Shown here piece after piece: positions 7,196 through 14,418 of a stretch of 14,636 nt of DNA. A model generated the notes under the pieces. That model ran no database searches. It was given only the letters and a program-made list of their open reading frames with translations, and was not told the origin of the DNA. Both the position numbers and the translations under genes were made by a program. Each line of letters opens with the position of its first letter. Position 1 is the first letter of the stretch. The DNA lies in contig CAUJFU010000310.1 of assembly GCA_963169055.1 (NCBI GenBank), forward strand, positions 1 through 14,636, written 5' to 3'. This DNA comes from Myxococcota bacterium. Its GTDB lineage: Bacteria > Myxococcota_C > UBA6777.

Positions 7196-9466
7196 ATGCG
7201 CATACCGCTTCTTTGGATAGAACTTGCGCTGCTTTGCATCTGCTTGCCTCGCCTTGCTTTTTCGTCGCCAGCCTGCCAACGCTCCCCACTCATCCGCTCC
7301 ATGCGCCTCCACGTCCAACTCTTCCCCACCAAACACCTGATGGAAACCACCGCCGAGATCGCGCTGTGTTGGCCGACCCACCAACGCGCTGTCACCTTGT
7401 CCTTTTCGCAAATGGCCGTTGTCTTGGCGATCTCGGCCCAAGCCCCCGTCGGCGCTTGGTCTCCCCTTCCTTATAACCGCGAACTGGAAAGCATCACTCT
7501 CTTGCGCTCTTCTCGTTCTCCTCCCTCCTCCGCACACGCGCAGATCCGCATCCGCTACCAGATCACTTTTTACAGCCAAAAGAACCATCTTTTTCGACAA
7601 ATCTTCTGCCAGATCGATCCCGGAGATACCTACTTTTTATATGGATGGTATCCGAGCCTTTCTGCTTTTGCCGATCCCATCCGTGGCGAATTGCTTGCAG
7701 GCGATCGCTTTCCTTATACCCTCACGATCGACGCCCCCAAAGAAGAACACCCCCTCTCAACAGGCCAACTCCTCAAACAACGTCCCCTCCCCAACGGTCG
7801 AGTGCGTTGGCGTTATGGAGCCTCGCCGATCAAAGAAGCCGCGTTGATGTTGGTCGCAGGCAATTATCAAGTCGTCCGAGAACGCTTGCGCGGCCTCTCT
7901 GTGCGCGGCTTGCCTTGGTTCCAAGCCGATCGCCTCCTCGCCAAACGCCAAGAACGCCAGATCCCCAACACCCTTGTCAGCTTTTATCTGCGTCCCGAAG
8001 AACCCCGCACAAAGCTCCAAGAGATCGCACAGCTTATCGCCAAAGGCAGCGCCTACTATGAAGCGCTCTGGGGCGAACCGTGGGATCGCTTTGTGGGCAC
8101 GCCCTCTGCGACGCACTCCAAAACCACCGTCACCCCGCCCTCTGCGACGCACTCCATTCCCCCCACAGATCCGCCCTCTACGACGCACTCCAAAACCACC
8201 GTCAATCCGCCCTCTGCAACGCACTCCAAAACAGGCCGTTGGAGACGCTGGCGGGTCATCACCTTCGGAGGTTCGGGCGCAAGAGGCTATCCGATGACAC
8301 TCTTGCTCGAACGCCGCTTGCACTTTTTGGATGGCTCACTTGATCGACCGATGGATGCGCTATTTACACGCCGCCAAGTCTTGCTGCACGAGATCGCTCA
8401 TACTTGGTGGGGAAACGCGGTCACAGGCATCCAAGCGGGTTCGACATGGGTCAACGAAGGACTCGCCAACTACGCATCCCTCAAAGCATTGGGCTTCCTT
8501 TATGGCAAACCGACGATGTATGCGGCCCTTCGACGTCACCTTCACTCTTTCTTACAGAGCAAGTGGCCGAGTGACCTCATGGGGCCGGGCGGAATGGATC
8601 AGATGATCCAACGCACAGCCTACACCAAAGGAACGTTGGTGTTCTTTTCTCTTGAGTGGATGCTTGGTGAAAAAGTCTTTTTGGAAGGATTGCGCCTATT
8701 TTTCCAGCGTTATCGGGGCGGATTTGCCACAGCGAAAGATCTTCGCCGCGTGTTGGAACGACACAGTGGTCGATCTCTTCGGGCCTTTTTTCAAGCCGCT
8801 GTCCAAGGAGACGGCTTGCCTTGGGTTCGGCTCTTGCGTTGGAAGGCCAGCGGCAAACCGCCGAACATCCGGATTAGTCTTGTGGTTGAAAACCTCGGCG
8901 ACGCAACAGGTTGGCTCCCAGTGTTGTTCCAAGGCCGCTCCCAACGCACCTTGCGCGGCCTCACCATCCCCACAGGCCGCCACACACTTCGCTTGCCCCT
9001 GCCTTTTCAACCCCGCAAAGTCCGCCTCGATCCGCATCAAGTCGCCCTCCAAGGCATTCGGCCCGCCTTTTTGCTCGAACGCGCCAATCATGCCCGAAAA
9101 GCCCAACAATGGGCGATCGCCGAACAACACTTCCAAACGCTCCTGCGCCATTTTCCCAAGCATGGACACGCACACTACAGCTACGCCCTGCTTCTCTCTT
9201 CACGCCACCGCACCCAAGAAGCCCTCCGCCACCACCAACTCGCCGCCCGCCTCTCCCCAAGCCCACACACACCCTCTTGGATCGCGCCTTGGGCAAGATT
9301 TCGCATCGCCCAGCTCACCGCCCAGCAAGGCCACCCCGACCGCGCTCGCCATCTATTGCTCAAGCTCCAACGCCAACGCCGCGATCCCTACCACCTCCAA
9401 GAAGAAATCCACCAACTCTTACGCTCCCTCTCCGCAAAACCCCCATCACACCGCACACGCCCCTGA
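7196..9466 (+). CDS. Exported M1-family metallopeptidase homologue with TPR tail
   Basis: A 756-residue protein with the gluzincin signature HEIAHTWW (398-405), then E421, which fits HExxH-X18-E of M1 peptidases. The catalytic Tyr is probably Y476 in AYTKGTLVFF, the family's YxKG motif. The substrate-recognition GxMEN motif is not seen; GGSGARGYPM (358-367) occupies its usual place, so exopeptidase N-terminus recognition is doubtful. The N-terminus is hydrophobic (about 4-23) and looks like a Sec signal peptide, with a Cys at 27 in a poor lipobox context. Residues 30-300 are the usual beta-rich N-terminal domain, residues 302-346 a 12-residue repeat, and about 623-740 look like TPR helices. 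It probably acts in the periplasm or outside the cell. It starts 5 bases after parA, though no link in function is obvious. Active-site residues are intact; the substrate is unknown. Confidence 0.9.
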   Translation: MRIPLLWIELALLCICLPRLAFSSPACQRSPLIRSMRLHVQLFPTKHLMETTAEIALCWPTHQRAVTLSFSQMAVVLAISAQAPVGAWSPLPYNRELESITLLRSSRSPPSSAHAQIRIRYQITFYSQKNHLFRQIFCQIDPGDTYFLYGWYPSLSAFADPIRGELLAGDRFPYTLTIDAPKEEHPLSTGQLLKQRPLPNGRVRWRYGASPIKEAALMLVAGNYQVVRERLRGLSVRGLPWFQADRLLAKRQERQIPNTLVSFYLRPEEPRTKLQEIAQLIAKGSAYYEALWGEPWDRFVGTPSATHSKTTVTPPSATHSIPPTDPPSTTHSKTTVNPPSATHSKTGRWRRWRVITFGGSGARGYPMTLLLERRLHFLDGSLDRPMDALFTRRQVLLHEIAHTWWGNAVTGIQAGSTWVNEGLANYASLKALGFLYGKPTMYAALRRHLHSFLQSKWPSDLMGPGGMDQMIQRTAYTKGTLVFFSLEWMLGEKVFLEGLRLFFQRYRGGFATAKDLRRVLERHSGRSLRAFFQAAVQGDGLPWVRLLRWKASGKPPNIRISLVVENLGDATGWLPVLFQGRSQRTLRGLTIPTGRHTLRLPLPFQPRKVRLDPHQVALQGIRPAFLLERANHARKAQQWAIAEQHFQTLLRHFPKHGHAHYSYALLLSSRHRTQEALRHHQLAARLSPSPHTPSWIAPWARFRIAQLTAQQGHPDRARHLLLKLQRQRRDPYHLQEEIHQLLRSLSAKPPSHRTRP
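8101..8232 (+). repeat. 36-base in-frame tandem repeat in the M1 gene
   Basis: Units at 8101-8136, 8137-8172, 8173-8208 and a partial at 8209-8232 start with GCCCTCTGCGACGCACTCC and repeat every 36 bases. They encode a 12-residue motif PPSATHSKTTVT inserted between the N-terminal domain and the catalytic domain, where M1 enzymes normally have no such insert. The second unit has diverged in its second half. The phase never breaks, so the protein stays readable. Confidence 0.92.
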
Positions 9467-9478
9467 TCCGCCCAACCT

Positions 9479-9535
9479 CCCACACAAACCCTGCTGCGAC
9501 TTGACGCAGCGAGGGGGGCTTGCTACTTGTGTGGG
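9479..9535. repeat. Nested inverted repeat between the M1 and FHA genes
   Basis: Perfect 9-base arms CCCACACAA (9479-9487) and TTGTGTGGG (9527-9535) enclose a second hairpin: CCCT-GCTGCG at 9489-9498 pairs with CGCAGC-AGGG at 9505-9515, with one bulged G and a 6-base loop. There is no T-run after it, so it is not a textbook terminator. It may stabilise or process a transcript that continues into the FHA gene, or attenuate it. Confidence 0.65.
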
Positions 9536-9585
9536 GTTAGGTTGTTCCTGCTCCTTTCACCCTTTTGCCTCCACAGGACACATCT

Positions 9586-10176
9586 ATGGCCGAGATCATC
9601 GTAAAGCTCAAAGGCAACGAACTTGCACGCAAAAAGATCACCAAGTCTCCCTTCTTCTTTGGGAGCGGGCCGAGCAACGATTTCCAGCTTGAAAATCCCG
9701 CCATCTCCAACACCCACTTCCATATCCTTTTCGACAATTTCCAGTACAAACTGGTCGACGATAGCAGCACCAACGGCACCTATCTCAACGAACAGAAAAT
9801 TACCGAAAAAGTCCTTGAACCCGGTCTCAAATTCGTGGTCGGCAAATTCACCGTAGAGATCAATGATCTCCACGACGTCCCCCAAGTCATCGAAAACGCC
9901 ACAGGTCCCGCCGCCAAAAAAGGCTCTTTTCGTAGTACAGTGCAACTTTCCGAAGGCGATCTTCAAAACGTCTTACAAGCGGCTTTGCAAAAAAAAGATA
10001 AATCCGAATTTTCCGATCCTTCTGCCCATGCTCCCGGGCAAAGCGCACCTTCTTCTTCTTCTTCGCGCTCCAATCTCCCCGAACCAACGGGGGGAGGTGG
10101 CCCCAATATGCTCCTGATCATCATCGGCGTCGTGATCGTCCTTTTGCTCGGCGTCATCCTCGGAAAGATGCTCTGA
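9586..10176 (+). CDS. Tail-anchored FHA-domain protein
   Basis: A 196-residue protein with one forkhead-associated domain and a C-terminal membrane anchor. Seen: FHA core at about 20-95 with GSGPSND (26-32), SNTH (41-44) and STNGTYLN (61-68). The last 24 residues (173-196) are a hydrophobic anchor ending in GKML, so the FHA domain should face the cytoplasm. FHA domains bind phosphothreonine; the Arg that follows the first Gly in nearly all of them is Ser27 here, which may weaken or change binding. The middle is a flexible linker with an STVQL stretch and a run of five Ser from a TTC/TCT-rich tract. The ATG at 9586 has AGGA upstream; an in-frame TTG at 9565 was rejected. It could read signals from the kinase at 3477-6092, but this is inferred only from the shared signalling theme. 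Confidence 0.9.
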   Translation: MAEIIVKLKGNELARKKITKSPFFFGSGPSNDFQLENPAISNTHFHILFDNFQYKLVDDSSTNGTYLNEQKITEKVLEPGLKFVVGKFTVEINDLHDVPQVIENATGPAAKKGSFRSTVQLSEGDLQNVLQAALQKKDKSEFSDPSAHAPGQSAPSSSSSRSNLPEPTGGGGPNMLLIIIGVVIVLLLGVILGKML

Positions 10177-10233
10177 CAGAAGCAACTCATAGCTGAGTCG
10201 TTGGTGTAAAAAACGATGCTCTCTTCGCCATCA

Positions 10234-10282
10234 CGGGGTCAAGGGGGCCGAGCTCCCTTGCGGGGTCTGGGGCAGCGCCCCA
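10234..10282. repeat. REP-like double hairpin
   Basis: Two hairpins in tandem: CAAGGG (10240-10245) with CCCTTG (10255-10260), then TGGGGC (10268-10273) with GCCCCA (10277-10282) around a 3-base loop. The string CGGGGTC occurs before each (10234-10240 and 10261-10267). It sits in the 180-base gap between the FHA and LolA-like genes. The second stem is identical to that at 14471-14485. The arrangement resembles dispersed intergenic REP-type elements; it might also slow or end transcription. A smaller hairpin ACTCA/TGAGT lies just upstream, after the FHA stop. Confidence 0.6.
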
Positions 10283-10344
10283 TCACACAAACCCAACCGC
10301 CTCACTCCTCTGATATCGCTCGACTCTCCACCCCCCCAAAATGC

Positions 10345-10351
10345 AAGGAGG
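10345..10351 (+). promoter_or_regulatory. Ribosome binding site fixing a GTG start
   Basis: A strong AAGGAGG five bases upstream of the GTG at 10357. It sets the start of the LolA-like gene at the signal peptide and rules out the upstream in-frame ATG at 10216, which would run through the REP-like repeat. Confidence 0.85.
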
Positions 10352-10356
10352 TTCAC

Positions 10357-11190
10357 GTGCGCAGAACCCATCGACGAAGCGCCTTTTGGATATCATGTCT
10401 CGCTTTTTTCGGGATCTCTTGGTTTGCATGGGGAACTCCCCCGACAGTCGACCCGAAAAAACCTGAAAAGACCACACCCACTCCCCCCGAACGCAAACCG
10501 CCTAACCCCGCCGAAGCCATCGTCGAAAAAATGGTGACAGCCATGGGCGGGCGTGAAGCTCTCGCCGCCATCACCTCGCTTCATGCCGCTGGCAACGTCA
10601 CCGCCGTCACACGCATCGGCAACCGCACCGCACGTATGCAGCTTTACTCTATGAAGCCCGCACATCAGCGAGTCGATCAGTACTTTGGCGCACAGATCTT
10701 TTCCCTCACCACCTATCCCGGCGGCGGATGGTTGCGCCAAAATGGCGCGCTGCTCAATCTCCCGCGCTCCATGATCGAAGTTGCCGAAGCCGAAGCCGCA
10801 CGCAACGAGCTCGAACTGCGCTACGCCCAAGAAGGCATTCAAGTGAGCCAAACAGGAACACGTCGCGTCGAAAACATCCCTTGCCATATCATCGTTTTTC
10901 TTGATAAGAAAGGTCTTCAAACCACTTATTATATCGAGAAAAAAACCTTTCTTCTGCGAAAGCGTAGTTACCTTGGCCCTCACCCCCTCGGCCAAGGACA
11001 AGTCTCGATCTCAACCATCCAGCGGGATTATCGCTGGCTCAAGTTTGGAGACAAAAAAGTGCTGATGCCCTTTGTTCTTGAAAGCTATATCGGCGGCAAC
11101 AAAACCAGCACAGTCCACTTCCAAAAAGTCGAGATCAATCCCTCTCAAATCAACAAAAAAACCTTTCGACTTCCTAGCCCCACCGAATAA
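10357..11190 (+). CDS. Secreted LolA-like (outer-membrane lipoprotein sorting fold) protein
   Basis: A 277-residue exported protein. Residues 1-26 form a Sec signal peptide: a basic start (RRTHRR) and then a hydrophobic core ending FAWG. A Pro/Lys/Thr-rich linker (27-50) follows, then a mature domain that opens with AEAIVEKMVTAMGGREALAAI and continues as alternating beta strands (TYPGGGWLRQNG; VENIPCHIIVFLDKKG; TTYYIEKKTFLLRKRSY). This order is typical of LolA/LolB-like and related lipid-binding beta-sheet proteins annotated as outer membrane lipoprotein-sorting proteins. True LolA is about 200 residues and has a partner system; nothing here shows that this protein carries lipoproteins, so lipid or envelope binding is the safest reading. 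There is no lipobox. The SEC-C gene follows after 57 bases on the same strand. Confidence 0.75.
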   Translation: MRRTHRRSAFWISCLAFFGISWFAWGTPPTVDPKKPEKTTPTPPERKPPNPAEAIVEKMVTAMGGREALAAITSLHAAGNVTAVTRIGNRTARMQLYSMKPAHQRVDQYFGAQIFSLTTYPGGGWLRQNGALLNLPRSMIEVAEAEAARNELELRYAQEGIQVSQTGTRRVENIPCHIIVFLDKKGLQTTYYIEKKTFLLRKRSYLGPHPLGQGQVSISTIQRDYRWLKFGDKKVLMPFVLESYIGGNKTSTVHFQKVEINPSQINKKTFRLPSPTE

Positions 11191-11247
11191 ATACGCTTCG
11201 ATCCTTTCTCTCTGCTCCAACCCTCCCCCAAACACGGACAAAAGACG

Positions 11248-14200
11248 ATGGCCAAGACTGGTGCCAATGAACCTTGCCCTTGTGGTAGCGGCAAAAAATA
11301 CAAACAATGTTGCCGAAAACAAGATATCGAAAACCAACCACAAAAAGTCCGCACCCGCCTTTCTTGGGAAAGTATGCTCCGTGCTGCGCCCGAAGAACAA
11401 GCCGAGATCGCCGCCTCGATCCTCAAGCGAGGGGGGTTTTCTCCCGATCAACTCCGAGGGTGGCTCGGCCTTGCGCAACTCTCCCTGTCTCGTGACACCG
11501 ATATCGCAAAGATGGCTTTTGAACAAGGTTGTCGAGTCGCGAAAACTCCCGAAGATTGGAGAGAACTGATCCATCTTGCGATGGAGATGGAGCTGTTAGA
11601 ACGCGCAGCGGAGATCATGGAAGCCCATGTCCCACGCGAGCACGACGATATCGTCAAGGAGTGGGCCACTCGCGCCTTCTTGCTTTCGCTCGATCATCAC
11701 TGGGAAGAAGCCGCCCAACTTTGGGGAAAACAAATCGAAGCCACCCAAAAACCAGACTTCCTCTGGCGTTGGATCACTTGTCTTCGCAATACAAAACAGC
11801 TTGACCTTCTGCAATCCGCCTGCATCCGCGCAGAAGAACTCACACAAGACCCGATCTGGCGGATCGTCTGGGCCAACGCCATCTCTCTCGCAGAGCGCGA
11901 AGAAGAAGCGCTCTCCATCCTCCACGAGTCTTTTATCTCCGCACTCAAAACGCCCGCAGATCCGAGCAACAGCAACACCGAACGCACTCAACGCGAGATG
12001 ATCTTGTTGGAAGCAGGGATCCTTTACCTCACCCGACTCGATAGCACCGAACGAACCGTGTTTTTGCGCGTCCTTCTCAAACGCAAGGTTCCCCCGCTCA
12101 CCCCCTTGTTTGAAGCACGCAGCGATATCGCCGCGCTGTGTTCTGCTTGGGAGGAACTCGCCCAAGAAACAACGCGATGGAGCGCACACGAATCCAGCCC
12201 CAAAGCCCGATGGCTTCGGCGTGTCACGCAATACATCGTGAACCCTACCACGCATCCGCTCGACGCCCATATCGAGATCCCCGCCTTTTGGACATCGTGG
12301 GGTACAACGCTCCAAAACAATCTCCTGCATGCCCTTCTCGAAAAAGATGCTCTCCCCCTCCTTGATGCGTTGTTTGCTCGCCTCCCGCTACCTCAAGAAG
12401 AGTCTCAACTCTTCCTCTGGGCCACCCTTCGCGCCAAACAAAGCGCGTGGCAAACCCTCGCTCAAGCCCTCCAACCTCCCCCCATCCCCCTCACTCCCCG
12501 TCTCGCGATGCTTCACGCCTTGGCCATCCTTCACTCCCAAGGCCCCGAAGCTGCCGCCCCCTTCTTTGACTCGATCGAAACATCCGAGGACACCGACCTC
12601 GCTCTCTCGATCGATCTTTGGCGTGTCGATATCGCTTGCCGACTCCACAAAGAAGACCAAGCATCCGCCTTGTTGGACCACATCGCAACCTACACCCCCC
12701 CTGCACAACGCAGCGAACGTTATTGGGTCTGCCGCGCACACCTCGCCCATCGCCAAAAGCAACTCCCCGAGATCATCGCCTCGCGCCAAGCCCTCTTCGC
12801 CTTGCGCCCAAATCAAGAAGACTTTTTCGTCGTCGCCCACACCCTCGCGCTGCTCGAAAAAAATCACGAAGCCATCGCATGGCTACAACAACACCGACAC
12901 TCCGTCCGATGGAATCAAGACCTCTCTTGGCTCTTGGCTTGTTGCGCCGTACACATCGAACAATGGGAACTCGCCTTCGATGCCCTCCAAACGCTCGATG
13001 AAGCTTGGATCTCCGCCCCTCCTCCCAAAAAACACCTCTGGCCCTTGCGCGCACACATCGCCTCCAAATGCAACCGATGGCTCGATACCCTCGCTGCTTG
13101 CGAACGATGGGAATCCGAAAAATACCCGTCCGAACCTCCCGACGATGCCCTATCCTCCGAGTCTTCCGACAATCTCCACGATGCCCTATCTTCCGAGCCT
13201 TCCGACAACCTCCACGACGCCCTATCCTCCGACAACCTCCACGATGCCCTATCCTCCGAGTCTTCCGACAACCTCCACGATGCCCTATCTTCCGAACCTT
13301 CCGACAACCTCCACGATGCCCTATCCTCCGAGGGTTCCGAATCGGCTGCTCCCTCTTCCAAGATGCCCACGGATCTAGGCGAAGAGAGTCCGCCTTCGCC
13401 ATCCTTGCAAGATGCCGAAGACTTCGATTCTCTCCAAGTATTACGCCGCTTGGCGGTTCAAAACCTCTTGCTCGAAGCCAAGCATCCTTGGACACATTCG
13501 CTGTTATCCTCCCGCACAAGCAGCGAACCTCCCCCCCCGATGCCGAGGGTCGAGGCGATCGACAAAGAAGCCGCACAAGCTTTCCACAAGCAACAAGAAA
13601 CACTTTTTGAAGAGATCTCTTCTAAACCAAAACCGTCACTCCAACCCCACCCAAGCGATCCAGAAAACGACACACTTTCTTTGTTATTATCGCATCCTTC
13701 TTTGCCGGCTTATCCTCTGCCGGATCTGCCGCCTTCAACCCAAACAGCGGTACTCCACCCGCCCGAAGAACAGGTGTATGTCGAAGTGTGGGGCGAAGAG
13801 GTCTGGGCTTTCTTGCCCAAAGGAACCCAACAAACCTTTGCCTCCGCCGAGCGTTTGTGGACGCTGCTGTCCCAAGAAGAAGAAGCCGATCATGCCCCGA
13901 TCTTGCTGCAATGGACACGGGGCCTTGAAGCTTTGTTGAACCTCCATCTGGTCGATCCGTTGGTGTTCTTTGCAGAGCGTCGATTAAGCCTTCATGTGCA
14001 ACGTGATCTGCCGCGACTTGCAGGGCGCAGCCTCCAAAGCCACGATAACCACATCGGCCTCGGAAGTTTGCCTTTCCTTCTGGTAGAACAATGGAAAAAG
14101 CCTGATCCATCCGATGAAAAAGATGAGATCGCCTACAATTACCTCGTGACTGCGGGACAGCGTTTGTTGTGGACAGCATGGTTCCGTCATCTCAAAGACA

Positions 14201-14418
14201 TCCTCCCGCCCCACCAACTGCGTTTTCTGCAAGAAGAGCTTCCTTCGCTATGCGCCAAACTCGCCTATCTACGGTCTCAAGCCGCTCACGCTGCCCACAC
14301 CACCACACCCCTGCCCCGCCAACGCATCCAACAACTCCGTCAAGAACTCTTCCTTCGCAAAGACTCCTTGCTGATCCCTTCGCTTGCGCGCCCCCTTGCT
14401 GCAACAGCTCTCCGCTAA
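11248..14418 (+). CDS. SEC-C motif protein with TPR-like repeats and a HEPN-like C-terminal domain
   Basis: A 1056-residue cytoplasmic protein. Residues 10-22 are a SEC-C zinc motif (CPCGSGKKYKQCC, pattern CxC-x8-CC), first known from the SecA tail and common in nucleic-acid and ribosome-linked proteins. Residues about 50-620 are helical repeats with TPR/HAT-like spacing (LWRWITCLRNTKQLDLLQ; WELAFDALQTLDEAW). Residues 633-698 are an acidic 12-residue tandem repeat, followed by a disordered Ser/Pro/Glu region. The last part, about 850-1056, is helical: WTRGLEALLNLHLVDPL, LGSLPFLL, and near the end LRSQAAH with R1009 and H1014 as an RX4H motif followed by another helix. That layout matches HEPN domains, many of which are RNases, although the residue after Arg is Ser rather than the usual polar Asn or Asp. 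The HEPN reading is inference. No signal peptide or membrane segment was seen. The ribosome binding site is weak. The gene may be transcribed with the LolA-like gene. Confidence 0.85.
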   Translation: MAKTGANEPCPCGSGKKYKQCCRKQDIENQPQKVRTRLSWESMLRAAPEEQAEIAASILKRGGFSPDQLRGWLGLAQLSLSRDTDIAKMAFEQGCRVAKTPEDWRELIHLAMEMELLERAAEIMEAHVPREHDDIVKEWATRAFLLSLDHHWEEAAQLWGKQIEATQKPDFLWRWITCLRNTKQLDLLQSACIRAEELTQDPIWRIVWANAISLAEREEEALSILHESFISALKTPADPSNSNTERTQREMILLEAGILYLTRLDSTERTVFLRVLLKRKVPPLTPLFEARSDIAALCSAWEELAQETTRWSAHESSPKARWLRRVTQYIVNPTTHPLDAHIEIPAFWTSWGTTLQNNLLHALLEKDALPLLDALFARLPLPQEESQLFLWATLRAKQSAWQTLAQALQPPPIPLTPRLAMLHALAILHSQGPEAAAPFFDSIETSEDTDLALSIDLWRVDIACRLHKEDQASALLDHIATYTPPAQRSERYWVCRAHLAHRQKQLPEIIASRQALFALRPNQEDFFVVAHTLALLEKNHEAIAWLQQHRHSVRWNQDLSWLLACCAVHIEQWELAFDALQTLDEAWISAPPPKKHLWPLRAHIASKCNRWLDTLAACERWESEKYPSEPPDDALSSESSDNLHDALSSEPSDNLHDALSSDNLHDALSSESSDNLHDALSSEPSDNLHDALSSEGSESAAPSSKMPTDLGEESPPSPSLQDAEDFDSLQVLRRLAVQNLLLEAKHPWTHSLLSSRTSSEPPPPMPRVEAIDKEAAQAFHKQQETLFEEISSKPKPSLQPHPSDPENDTLSLLLSHPSLPAYPLPDLPPSTQTAVLHPPEEQVYVEVWGEEVWAFLPKGTQQTFASAERLWTLLSQEEEADHAPILLQWTRGLEALLNLHLVDPLVFFAERRLSLHVQRDLPRLAGRSLQSHDNHIGLGSLPFLLVEQWKKPDPSDEKDEIAYNYLVTAGQRLLWTAWFRHLKDILPPHQLRFLQEELPSLCAKLAYLRSQAAHAAHTTTPLPRQRIQQLRQELFLRKDSLLIPSLARPLAATALR
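13144..13341 (+). repeat. 36-base acidic in-frame tandem repeat in the SEC-C gene
   Basis: Six units begin at 13144, 13180, 13216, 13243, 13279 and 13315. All are 36 bases except the third, which is 27 bases, a clean 9-base in-frame deletion. They encode DALSSESSDNLH and close variants. Units alternate TCT and CCT at the same site (ESS/EPS), so duplication probably happened in blocks of two or more units. The array gives a negatively charged, flexible linker between the helical repeats and the HEPN-like end. Confidence 0.95.

Noticed and set aside
8652-9692. 346-residue + frame overlapping the end of the M1 gene and the FHA start
   Set aside because: It overlaps the TPR tail of the M1 protein, is low-complexity Pro/Ser/Thr, and has no ribosome binding site or motif.
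10216-10356. Extended N-terminus for the LolA-like protein from ATG at 10216
   Set aside because: It would translate the REP-like hairpins and push the signal peptide 47 residues in; AAGGAGG before the GTG at 10357 is decisive.
13144-13341. Regular direct repeats as a possible CRISPR array
   Set aside because: The whole period repeats with no unique spacers, it keeps the reading frame of a long gene, and no cas genes are present. The same holds for the arrays at 3961, 4563 and 8101.
12329-13603. Long alternative open frames over the SEC-C gene (349 residues on +, 276 on -)
   Set aside because: The repeat period is a multiple of three, so it keeps all frames open. The frame of the SEC-C protein alone gives recognisable motifs at both ends, and the others give low-complexity Pro/Ser or Arg-rich sequence.
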